Below, one piece after another: positions 7,604 to 14,365 of a stretch of DNA of 18,871 nt (position 1 is its first letter; each line of letters opens with the position of its first letter). Origin of the DNA: an uncultured Collinsella sp. (GTDB taxonomy: Bacteria > Actinomycetota > Coriobacteriia > Coriobacteriales > Coriobacteriaceae); assembly GCA_937923795.1 (NCBI GenBank), contig CALDWI010000024.1, positions 1-18,871 on the forward strand, read 5' to 3'. The notes below the pieces were generated by a model. It had not been told where the DNA came from, did no database searches, and saw only the letters and a program-made list of their open reading frames with translations. Both the position numbers and the translations under genes were made by a program.

Positions 7604-8203
7604 TTAAGCCTGGAAGGTATCGCGGTCGGGGGCGAAGGACTGCATGGCCGCGATGGTGCGGTCAAAGAGCTCGGTGAGCTCCCAGCCCAACATCTCGGCG
7701 CCCTGCGAAATCACGTCGCGCGAGCAGCCGGCGGCAAAGCGCTTGTCCTTAAACTTCTTCTTGAGCGACTTGGTCGTAAAGTCCATAACGCTCTTGCTCG
7801 GGCGCATGATGACTGCAGCGCCGATCAGGCCGGTGAGCTCATCGCAGGCAAACAGGATTTTTTCCATCTGCAGCTCGGGTTTGGGCAGCGAGGTGTTGAA
7901 GTCCGACGTGTGCGTCTGGATGGCGCGAATGAGCTCGGGAGACGCACCTTCGCCCTTAAGAATCTCGGCAGCATAGATGGTGTGGTTCATGGGGTCGTCC
8001 TCATGCTCCTCCCAATCCAGGTCGTGCAGCAGACCGACGATGCCCCAAAACTCCTCGTTCTCGGGGTCGAACTCGCGCGCAAAGTAGCGCATAGTGCCCT
8101 CGACCGTCTCGCCATGGGTGATGTGGAACGGGTCCTTGTTGTGCTCGTTGAGCAGTTCGAACGCGCGGTCGCGGGTGATTCCGGCGGTAAGCGGCTCTGC
8201 CAT
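7604..8203 (-). CDS. HD-domain protein, predicted metal-dependent phosphohydrolase
   Basis: HD-domain proteins are metal-dependent phosphohydrolases acting on nucleotides or related phosphates; the substrate cannot be deduced here. The 199-residue protein shows His30 (HITHGE), the His60-Asp61 doublet in LLHDLDWEEH, further histidines at 74 and 98 (QTHTSDFN), and Asp121 in ACDELTGL, matching the H..HD..D order of the superfamily. No second domain is attached, so it is unlike RelA/SpoT or dGTPase proteins. The C-terminal part is a basic segment (KSLKKKFKDKR) followed by a helix. The start is set by AAGGAG 6 bases before the ATG. It is monocistronic between two REP-like palindromes: copy 2 lies beyond its 3' end, and copy 3 separates it from the CarD gene upstream. 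Confidence 0.86.
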   Translation of the reverse strand: MAEPLTAGITRDRAFELLNEHNKDPFHITHGETVEGTMRYFAREFDPENEEFWGIVGLLHDLDWEEHEDDPMNHTIYAAEILKGEGASPELIRAIQTHTSDFNTSLPKPELQMEKILFACDELTGLIGAAVIMRPSKSVMDFTTKSLKKKFKDKRFAAGCSRDVISQGAEMLGWELTELFDRTIAAMQSFAPDRDTFQA

Positions 8204-8257
8204 AGGAGACTCCTTGTGCTCGTGGGTATCGATTAGAATGAATACTACTAGAACAAG

Positions 8258-8298
8258 AAAACCACCACAAAGGTGCCTGTCCCCTTTGTGGTGGTTTT
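8258..8298 (+). repeat. REP-like 41-nt palindrome, copy 3
   Basis: It is identical to copy 2 over all 41 positions, including the loop TGCCTGTCC. It lies between the CarD-family stop codon (13 bases away) and the upstream region of the HD-domain gene, both on the minus strand, where it would terminate the CarD transcript. It is 710 bases from copy 2 in the same orientation. Confidence 0.93.
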
Positions 8299-8311
8299 TG
8301 GCGCGGATGGG

Positions 8312-8797
8312 TTAGTTGAGGGCGGCTTGGGCTAGGCGGGCTTCGGCGTCCTCCTCGGTGACGCCCAGGGCCACGGCGAACTCCTCGATGGAGCGGCGCT
8401 TGGCTTCCTTGAGTACGCGCATGTAGTAAGAGCTGGGCTTTTTATCTGCTTCCTCGGCCTGGCGAATGCGGTGCATCATGGTTTTTGCCACGCGGACCGT
8501 CTCGGGCGCACCCAGCTTGAGCTGTTGCTTAAAGTGCGTCTCCTCGAGTGAGCTGTTGCGCTCGGTAAAGGTGTCGCACTCCAGCTCGTCGTAGTGGCTC
8601 AGCAGGTGCTCGGCATCTTGCTGGGAGATGGCGGCGTGCAAACGATCGGCCTGCGCCACGGGGTACATGAGGATCGTCTGCGCATGTCCCTGCTTGGTCT
8701 CGAGCAACAGCATGGGCTGCGGCGTGTCGTCCCTAAAACCGACGACGGTGCAGACTCCCTGACCCGGATGAATGACGTGTTGACCGATTGAGAACAT
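8312..8797 (-). CDS. CarD family transcriptional regulator
   Basis: CarD/CdnL proteins bind the RNA polymerase beta subunit through an N-terminal Tudor-like domain and stabilise open promoter complexes, notably at rRNA promoters; they are common in actinobacteria. The 161-residue length matches. Residues 1-60 show the signature start (FSIGQHVIHPGQGVCTVVG) and the YPVAQADRL strand. The remainder is helical (MMHRIRQAEEADKKPSSYYMRVLKEAKRR regions) as in the DNA-contacting C-terminal domain. A strong GGAGGT lies at 8801-8806, 3 bases from the ATG on the minus strand. The gene is divergent from argS across 342 bases and its 3' end abuts REP copy 3. The symbol carD or cdnL would be reasonable, but I cannot separate it from paralogues. 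Confidence 0.92.
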   Translation of the reverse strand: MFSIGQHVIHPGQGVCTVVGFRDDTPQPMLLLETKQGHAQTILMYPVAQADRLHAAISQQDAEHLLSHYDELECDTFTERNSSLEETHFKQQLKLGAPETVRVAKTMMHRIRQAEEADKKPSSYYMRVLKEAKRRSIEEFAVALGVTEEDAEARLAQAALN

Positions 8798-9139
8798 GCT
8801 ACCTCCAACTTATACGAATTTACGAATGTTAAGAATACCACGCTGACGTGCGCAAACCATCACTTTATGCAGGAAAAGCACACAACTCCGATAGGTAAGA
8901 GCATTCGATAAAATGCACCACCCATTCATATGTTTATGCAGTTCCAACGCGTGCATAATCTGCAGGCAAACCGCCAACTTTGTATCGCCGCGCAGGAGCG
9001 GTAGTCATTTTTGTGCATATGCAATATCTATTAGCTTTACCCTGCGACAGTGTGCGTCGCTTGTGATAGAGTGCTACAAACTCTGGCTTTTGCCCTACGA
9101 GTGACCAAGAGCTCGGGGGCTTTAACACAAGGAGGATCT
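8798..9139. other. 342-base divergent intergenic region between carD-like gene and argS
   Basis: No gene is convincing here: a 63-codon plus-strand frame at 8913 lacks a ribosome site and family resemblance. It is AT-richer than its surroundings and contains a small hairpin (GCATT/AATGC, 8902-8917), two TTATGCAG repeats, and the palindrome TGCATATGCA near 9014-9023. It must hold the carD and argS promoters. I found no T-box-like specifier or antiterminator before argS. Confidence 0.5.
9044..9072 (+). promoter_or_regulatory. argS: Candidate argS promoter
   Basis: GCGACA (9044-9049) and TAGAGT (9067-9072) are separated by 17 bases, each matching four of six consensus positions. A TGTGA run precedes the -10 box. 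Transcription would start about 60 bases before the argS ATG. The match is modest. Confidence 0.4.
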
Positions 9140-10993
9140 ATGCCCGAGAAGATTGAAGAGCTGGTACGCGCTGCGCTTGCTGCGGCCCAGGAGGCCGGCG
9201 ACCTTTCCGCATTTGAACTTGACGATTGCGCCATCGAGCGACCGGCTGACACTTCTCATGGCGAGTGGACCTCCACCATGGCCCTGAAGTCCGCCAAGCT
9301 GGCTCACTGTGCCCCGCGCAAGATCGCCGAGGCCGTCGTTGCCCATATGCCCGAGGACCCCGCGATCGAGAAGGTCGAGATCGCCGGTCCTGGCTTCATC
9401 AACTTTTACCTCTCCGTTGCCGTCAAGAACGCCATCTTTGGCGAGGCCCGCGAGAAGGGCATGGACTTCGCTAAGTCCAACGTCGGCGGCGGCCTGAAGA
9501 CCCAGGTCGAGTTCGTCTCCGCCAACCCCGTCGGCCCCATGCACATCGGTCATGGCCGCTGGGCCGCGCTGGGCGACTCCCTCTGCCGCGTTATGGACCA
9601 TGCCGGTTACGACATCCAGCGTGAGTTCTACATCAACGACCACGGCTCTCAGATGAACACCTTCGGCAACTCCATCAGCACGCGCTACATGCAGCTTGCC
9701 GACATCATCGCCAAGCAGGGCGTGGATATCGACGAGGCTCACAAGCTGCTGATTGCCGACCGCGACGCCTTCGTTGCCGACGAGAACGACGAGCACCCCG
9801 AGACCCATCCGTATCAGGATAACTTTGCCGAGACCCTGGGCAAGGACTCCTACGGCGGCGACTACATTATTGATGAGGCTGCCGAGTTCTGGCGCACCGA
9901 CGGCGACAAGTGGGTCGAGGCCGATCCGCAGGAGCGTATGGAGAGCTTCCGCGAGCGCGGCTACGTGAAGATGGTCGACAACATGCGCAACCTCTGCCAC
10001 GCCGTCAACTGCGACTTCGACCGCTGGTACTCCGAGCGCTCGCTGTACGTGAAGGACACCGAGGGCGAGACCGCTGGCACCTCCGCCGTCGACCGCGCTT
10101 TCGAGAAGCTTGACAAGATGGGGTACCTCTACACCAAGGACGGCGCCCTGTGGTTCCGATCCACCGATCTGGGCGACGACAAGGACCGCGTGCTGATCAA
10201 GTCCGACGGCGAGTACACCTACTTCGCCTCCGACGTTGCCTATCACTGGGATAAGTTCCAGCGCGTTGACCACGTCATCGACATCTGGGGTGCCGACCAC
10301 CACGGCTACATCGAGCGCGTCCGCTGCGTCTGCGATGCCCTGGGTTACCCCGGCAAGTTCGAGGTTCTGCTGGGCCAGCTCGTCAACCTGCTGCGTAACG
10401 GTAAGCCCGTCCGTATGTCCAAGCGTAAGGGCACCATGGTGACCCTGCAGGAGCTCGTCGATGAGGTCGGCTCCGATGCTGCTCGCTACACGCTCATCTC
10501 CAAGAGCTCCAACCAGATGGTCGACTTCGATATCGAGGCCGTCAAGAAGCGCGACAACTCCAACCCGGTGTACTACGTGCAGTACGCTCACGCTCGCGTC
10601 TGCTCCATCCTGCGCCGTGCCGCTGACGTTACGCCCGAGCAGGCCGACGAGATGGGCATGAAGGCCGTCGCCGCCAAGGCCATCGGTGAGAACGTCGATT
10701 ACTCGCTGCTGACCGACCCGACCGAGCTCGCCCTTTCGCGTAAGCTCAACGAGCTCACCGACCTCATCGCCAGCTGCGCTCGCGACCGCGCCCCGTTCCG
10801 TCTGACGCACTTTGCCGAGGAGCTCGCTGGCGACTTCCACAGCTTCTACGCTGCCTGCCAGGTTCTGCCGAGCGAGGGCCGTCCCGTCGACCCCGAGCTT
10901 TCGCGTGCCCGTCTGGCCGCTTGCGATGCCGTCCGCGTGACGCTCGCCCTGGTGCTCACCCTCGTTGGCGTTTCCGCGCCCGAGCAGATGTAA
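9140..10993 (+). CDS. argS: Arginyl-tRNA synthetase
   Basis: ArgRS is a class I synthetase charging tRNA-Arg with arginine in the cytosol. The 617 residues include the N-terminal Add-1 domain (about 1-110), the signature HIGH (135-138) in NPVGPMHIGHGRWAALGD, the KMSK-equivalent RMSK (425-428) in RMSKRKGTM, and the C-terminal anticodon-binding helical domain with the typical YVQYAHARVCSILRRA start. The ATG at 9140 is preferred because AAGGAGG sits 4 bases upstream; an in-frame ATG at 9050 lies in the promoter region. Codons strongly favour C-ending forms, suggesting high expression. The gene is followed by its own terminator, so it appears monocistronic. Confidence 0.97.
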   Translation: MPEKIEELVRAALAAAQEAGDLSAFELDDCAIERPADTSHGEWTSTMALKSAKLAHCAPRKIAEAVVAHMPEDPAIEKVEIAGPGFINFYLSVAVKNAIFGEAREKGMDFAKSNVGGGLKTQVEFVSANPVGPMHIGHGRWAALGDSLCRVMDHAGYDIQREFYINDHGSQMNTFGNSISTRYMQLADIIAKQGVDIDEAHKLLIADRDAFVADENDEHPETHPYQDNFAETLGKDSYGGDYIIDEAAEFWRTDGDKWVEADPQERMESFRERGYVKMVDNMRNLCHAVNCDFDRWYSERSLYVKDTEGETAGTSAVDRAFEKLDKMGYLYTKDGALWFRSTDLGDDKDRVLIKSDGEYTYFASDVAYHWDKFQRVDHVIDIWGADHHGYIERVRCVCDALGYPGKFEVLLGQLVNLLRNGKPVRMSKRKGTMVTLQELVDEVGSDAARYTLISKSSNQMVDFDIEAVKKRDNSNPVYYVQYAHARVCSILRRAADVTPEQADEMGMKAVAAKAIGENVDYSLLTDPTELALSRKLNELTDLIASCARDRAPFRLTHFAEELAGDFHSFYAACQVLPSEGRPVDPELSRARLAACDAVRVTLALVLTLVGVSAPEQM

Positions 10994-11038
10994 TCAGCGA
11001 GTCATTTGACCGCGCAGACTTGGTTTAACTGAGCCTTG

Positions 11039-11072
11039 AAAGCCCGATCTCCCACGGAGGTCGGGCTTTTTT
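11039..11072 (+). terminator. Rho-independent terminator of argS
   Basis: AGCCCGA (11041-11047) pairs with TCGGGCT (11061-11067), extended internally by TCTCC with GGAGG. Six T residues end the hairpin. It begins 46 bases after the argS stop codon. Confidence 0.92.
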
Positions 11073-11117
11073 CGCAAATGCCAACGTATTGACGAATTTG
11101 GAACTGCTGGAAATACG

Positions 11118-11267
11118 AAACTATGCCGGTTTACTACGATGAATTGAGAATTTCCAACCACGCCGGCTTTTCGCAAAAAAGCGCAAGGCATCTACCTGCG
11201 GTTTTAGTTCAACATGTTTCGGAGTGGTCGCGGTTGAGCGATTCGTCGTAGTAAACCGCCATAGTTT
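11118..11267. repeat. 29-nt imperfect inverted repeat pair enclosing 92 bases
   Basis: Bases 11118-11146 match the reverse complement of 11239-11267 at 26 of 29 positions; the shared core is CGGTTTACTACGA. Weaker complementarity continues inward (CCAACCAC near 11153 against GTGGTCGCGGTTG near 11224). No convincing gene lies between the arms. The size and form resemble a MITE or a long hairpin repeat. A flanking target duplication was not recognised. Confidence 0.6.
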
Positions 11268-11301
11268 TGACGGAGGCAGTCCGATTTGTGGGTGGTAAAC
11301 C

Positions 11302-11341
11302 AAAGAGTGTCCCTTTTGATTAGTCGTTTATGAACGTCCCC
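11302..11341 (+). repeat. 40-nt spaced repeat, copy 2
   Basis: It begins AAAGAGTGTCCC and ends GAACGTCCCC, with an 18-base middle, matching the ends and spacing of the minus-strand copy at 3717-3756. The first part also resembles the RAYT palindrome core, in which AAAG precedes TGTCCC and then TTTG. It lies just upstream of the rho promoter. Confidence 0.55.
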
Positions 11342-11351
11342 GATGACTAAG

Positions 11352-11379
11352 TTGCAGGTGGCGGCGGTTGTGTTACACT
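11352..11379 (+). promoter_or_regulatory. rho: Candidate rho promoter
   Basis: TTGCAG (11352-11357) and TACACT (11374-11379) are separated by 16 bases, matching four and four consensus positions. Transcription from here would give a leader of about 135 bases before rho. Confidence 0.5.
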
Positions 11380-11385
11380 AACGCT

Positions 11386-11522
11386 GCGTATATGACGCAA
11401 TCATCTCGATACAGATCAATGATGTCCGTCGTTTTGAACGGAACTAGACTGTTTAGCCGCCCTGAAGGTTTATGCAGGGAGCATGTGATCACAGGGCTTG
11501 AAAAGAAAGTTGAGCAAACACT
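11386..11522 (+). promoter_or_regulatory. rho: Long 5' leader of rho
   Basis: Several small hairpins can form: GCGT/ACGC (11386-11398), CCGT/ACGG around 11430-11445, and CCCTG/CAGGG (11460-11479). The perfect palindrome TGTGATCACA lies at 11484-11493. Rho leaders are known to mediate autoregulated termination in some bacteria. Here that role is only inferred from length and position. Confidence 0.35.
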
Positions 11523-14054
11523 GTGTCTGATCAACAGCAAGAAAATGAAATAACGACGACGCAGGCCGCTCCCGCTGCACCGGTTGCGTCGGACCAGGTC
11601 GCGGCGCCCGCGCAAGCCTCGGCTCCTGAGACGCCTAAGGCTGCAACGGCTGAGAAGGCCGTGCCTGCAACTGGTGAGGAGACTGCTCCGGCAAAGCCCA
11701 AGCGTACGCGCCGCACGGCCAAGCCTGCCGCTGACGGCGAGGAGGTCACCAAGCCCAAGCGCCGTACCACGCGCACGACGCGCGCCAAGCGCACCGTTGC
11801 AGCTGACTCCTCGGCGCCGATTTCCGATGAGGTCGCGCAGGCACGTGCGTTGGCGCAGATTAGCGAGGCTCAGGTGGTGCGCGCCCGCCGTCGTGCTGCC
11901 GAGCGCGAGGCCGCGGCTCTGACCGAGCTTGCAGTTCCGTCTGTGCCCGAGACGCCTGCCGCCGACCAGCCGACCGAGAAGCCGGCACCGCGCACACGCC
12001 GTCGCACGGCTGCTAAGGCCGAGCAGGTTGCTGAACAGGTAACCCCCGAGCTCACCGAGGCTTCGGTCCGTTCCGCGGCAGGGGAGGGCGCATCGCCAGC
12101 TGAGCCCGCTGCGCCTGTCGAGGCCAGCGAAGTTCCCGTTGTCGATCCGGCTTTGCGCCCGCACCGTCGCGGTCGCAAGCCCAAGGCCTTCGTCGAGGCA
12201 GAGAAGGCCGCAGCCGCAGCCGCTCGGGATGCTGCGGCGACCGCCGAGTCTGCAACCGCTGCCGATGCACCCGTTCAGGATGCTACGACTTCCGAGGCCG
12301 CTCCCGCCGATGTCGAGCCCGCCGACGTCCGTCCTGGTCGCAGCCATCGTACTGCTGCTAAGCGCACGTCCAAGGCCAAGACTGCCAAGAAGGGTGCGTC
12401 CGAGGATCCCGCCGAGACGACCGTCGATGCATCGACTGATGCCGCCGAGCCCCAAGACGTCGAACAGTCTGCGTCCGAGAAGCCCAAGCGCGGTCGTAAG
12501 AAGTCCGCTAAGGGCAAGGCGTCCGAGCAGCAGGCTGATGCCGAAGCGCAGATTGATTTCGGCGCCGAGGCCAATGACGCCGCTGCGGCCAATGCCGGCA
12601 CCGCCGCAACCGATGGCGCCGCGCCCGCCGAGGCCGAAGACGGCGCTCGCCCCAACCGTCGCCAGCACAAGCGCAACGATGAGCGCAATGAGCGCAAGGA
12701 CGAGCGCAACAACGACCGTCGCAACCGCCAGCGCGATCGCAAACAGCGCAACAAGGAGCGCAACGCCGCTCCCACCGAGCCCACGCTTTCGCGTGAGGAG
12801 CTCGCTGCCATGAAGGTCGCCGAACTGCGCGAGAAGGCCAAGGAGTTCGAGATCGAGACGACCGGCAAGAAAAAAGCCGAGCTCGTCGAGGAAATCTACG
12901 TCACCGCCGCGAAGGCCGAGGGCTTCCGCGACATCAAGGGCATCCTGCAGATTCGTCCGGACAGCTCCGGTATCATCCATGCCCACGGTTACATGAAGTC
13001 CAACGACGACGCCTTCGTCCCCGCCTACCTCATCCGCTCCGCGCGTCTGCGCACGGGCGACGTCATCGAGGGCTCGCTTCGTCCTTCGCGCGGCGGCGAC
13101 AAACGTGCCGGCCTCGCCAAAATCACGACCGTCAACGGCCTGGACCCCGAGCAGATTCGCAACCGCCCCAAGTTTGGTGACCTCACCCCGGTCTATCCTA
13201 ACGAGCCGCTGCGCATGGAGCACGGCAAGGACTCCATTACCGGTCGCGCCATCGACATCGTGTCGCCGATTGGCAAGGGTCAGCGTGGCCTGATCGTGTC
13301 CCCGCCCAAGGCCGGCAAGACCACGATCCTCAAGAAGATTTGCCAGTCTATCTCGATTAACAATCCCGAGGTGCACCTCATCTGCCTGCTCGTCGACGAG
13401 CGCCCCGAAGAGGTCACCGATATGCAGCGTTCCATCAAGGGCGAGGTTGTTGCGTCGACCTTCGATATGCCCGCCGACAACCACACCCGCGTGGCAGAGC
13501 TCGTCATCGAGCGCGCCAAGCGCATCGTGGAGCTGGGCGGCGATGTCGTGGTGGTGCTCGACTCCATCACGCGTCTTGCCCGTGCCTACAACTTGGCGGC
13601 GCCCGCCTCAGGTCGCATCCTTTCGGGTGGCGTCGATTCGGCGGCACTGTATCCGCCCAAGCGCTTCCTGGGCGCAGCCCGTAATATCGAGAACGGTGGC
13701 TCGCTCACCATCCTGGCCTCTGCCCTTATCGACACCGGTTCCAAGATGGACGAAGTCATCTTTGAGGAGTTCAAGGGCACCGGTAACATGGAGCTTAAGC
13801 TCGACCGCGACCTGGCCGACCGCCGCATCTTCCCGGCTATCGACCCCGTTGCCTCCGGTACGCGTAACGAGGACCTGTTGGTTGACGAGCAGATGCGTCC
13901 GTTTGTCTTTGGCCTGCGTCGCATTCTTGCCGGCATGAACAACACCGAGCGCGCGGCCGCATCGTTTATCAAGGGTCTTAAGGGCACCAACACCAACCAG
14001 GAGTTCCTGGTGCGTTCGGCCAAAAAGCACAGCGACTACGAGCAGACGTTCTAG
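11523..14054 (+). CDS. rho: Transcription termination factor Rho with very long N-terminal extension
   Basis: Rho is a hexameric RNA-dependent ATPase/helicase that ends transcription. Residues from about 422 to 843 form a complete Rho of usual size (about 420 residues): Rho N-terminal helical domain from LSREELAAMK, a cold-shock-like RNA-binding domain (GILQIRPDSSGIIH), the P-loop PPKAGKTT (594-601), the Walker B region VVVVLDSITRLARAYN, the Q-loop GRILSGGVD and the R-loop KGTGNMEL. The first ~420 residues are low-complexity, rich in Ala, Glu, Lys, Pro and Thr, with Arg/Lys clusters (KPKRTRRT, KPKRRTTRTTR). They end in an Arg/Asn/Asp/Gln-rich stretch (about 379-416). Other actinobacterial Rhos carry N-terminal insertions that bind RNA, but this one doubles the protein. 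The GTG at 11523 opens the frame; the ribosome site is weak. Confidence 0.97.
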   Translation: MSDQQQENEITTTQAAPAAPVASDQVAAPAQASAPETPKAATAEKAVPATGEETAPAKPKRTRRTAKPAADGEEVTKPKRRTTRTTRAKRTVAADSSAPISDEVAQARALAQISEAQVVRARRRAAEREAAALTELAVPSVPETPAADQPTEKPAPRTRRRTAAKAEQVAEQVTPELTEASVRSAAGEGASPAEPAAPVEASEVPVVDPALRPHRRGRKPKAFVEAEKAAAAAARDAAATAESATAADAPVQDATTSEAAPADVEPADVRPGRSHRTAAKRTSKAKTAKKGASEDPAETTVDASTDAAEPQDVEQSASEKPKRGRKKSAKGKASEQQADAEAQIDFGAEANDAAAANAGTAATDGAAPAEAEDGARPNRRQHKRNDERNERKDERNNDRRNRQRDRKQRNKERNAAPTEPTLSREELAAMKVAELREKAKEFEIETTGKKKAELVEEIYVTAAKAEGFRDIKGILQIRPDSSGIIHAHGYMKSNDDAFVPAYLIRSARLRTGDVIEGSLRPSRGGDKRAGLAKITTVNGLDPEQIRNRPKFGDLTPVYPNEPLRMEHGKDSITGRAIDIVSPIGKGQRGLIVSPPKAGKTTILKKICQSISINNPEVHLICLLVDERPEEVTDMQRSIKGEVVASTFDMPADNHTRVAELVIERAKRIVELGGDVVVVLDSITRLARAYNLAAPASGRILSGGVDSAALYPPKRFLGAARNIENGGSLTILASALIDTGSKMDEVIFEEFKGTGNMELKLDRDLADRRIFPAIDPVASGTRNEDLLVDEQMRPFVFGLRRILAGMNNTERAAASFIKGLKGTNTNQEFLVRSAKKHSDYEQTF

Positions 14055-14092
14055 GTTGTCATCCACACGCAGCGATAGTCATCAATGCGATA

Positions 14093-14123
14093 AAGGGTCG
14101 GGGCTTTGAGCCTCGGCCCTTTT
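14093..14123 (+). terminator. Rho-independent terminator after rho
   Basis: AAGGGTCGGGG pairs with CCTCGGCCCTT through G:C and G:U pairs around a 7-nt loop, followed by a short T run near 14120-14123. It starts about 39 bases after the rho stop codon. Confidence 0.8.
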
Positions 14124-14200
14124 CTATATCGCCGCTCCGCGCTTTTTTGACCATAAGACTGGCAAGCAGCAGGTTTCCCGTTTCAATCCGACATCGTCGC

Positions 14201-14229
14201 TTGCAATCGACAGGGCGGTTTCGCATAAT
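14201..14229 (+). promoter_or_regulatory. Promoter of the two-gene membrane operon
   Basis: TTGCAA (14201-14206) and CATAAT (14224-14229) are separated by exactly 17 bases. The start would be near 14236, giving a leader of about 130 bases before the gene at 14366. Confidence 0.6.
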
Positions 14230-14235
14230 AGCTTT

Positions 14236-14365
14236 TAAGCTTCGCGACGGAAAACGCAGATGAAACGAACCATATACCGTTGCTTTGGGGCACAGCCCCG
14301 CTTCATCTTCTCTCGCGCAGCCAACTGAATGATGCGATTTGGGTGCTGGAAGATGGGGAGAGCTC
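14236..14365 (+). promoter_or_regulatory. Structured 5' leader of the unknown membrane protein
   Basis: AGATGAA (14258-14264) can pair with TTCATCT (14302-14308), enclosing a GGGGC/GCCCC hairpin (14287-14299) with an ACA loop. This would be a closed stem with an inner hairpin about 58 bases before the start codon. It matches no riboswitch consensus that I recognise. The ribosome site GGGGAG (14355-14360) lies outside the stem. Confidence 0.35.

Noticed and set aside
6591..8298. CRISPR-like array from the three repeated 41-nt units
   Set aside because: The units are separated by genes at irregular distances, are palindromic and show two orientations; there are no spacers or cas genes.
9050..9139. 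argS start at 9050
   Set aside because: The extra 30 residues cover the likely promoter, and a strong AAGGAGG sits just before the ATG at 9140.
8798..9139. T-box leader for argS
   Set aside because: I saw no specifier loop or conserved T-box core, and no terminator/antiterminator pair precedes the start codon.
11121..11303. Small minus-strand open frame in the argS-rho gap
   Set aside because: It lacks a convincing ribosome site and is explained by the inverted repeat arms.
11484..11493. CRP/FNR-type operator TGTGATCACA
   Set aside because: The half-sites abut without the usual central spacer and the site lies well downstream of the likely promoter, so it is not a standard CRP site.
14236..14365. 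Known riboswitch (for example c-di-GMP type I) in the leader
   Set aside because: The stem and inner hairpin do not match the conserved core sequences of riboswitch classes I can recall.
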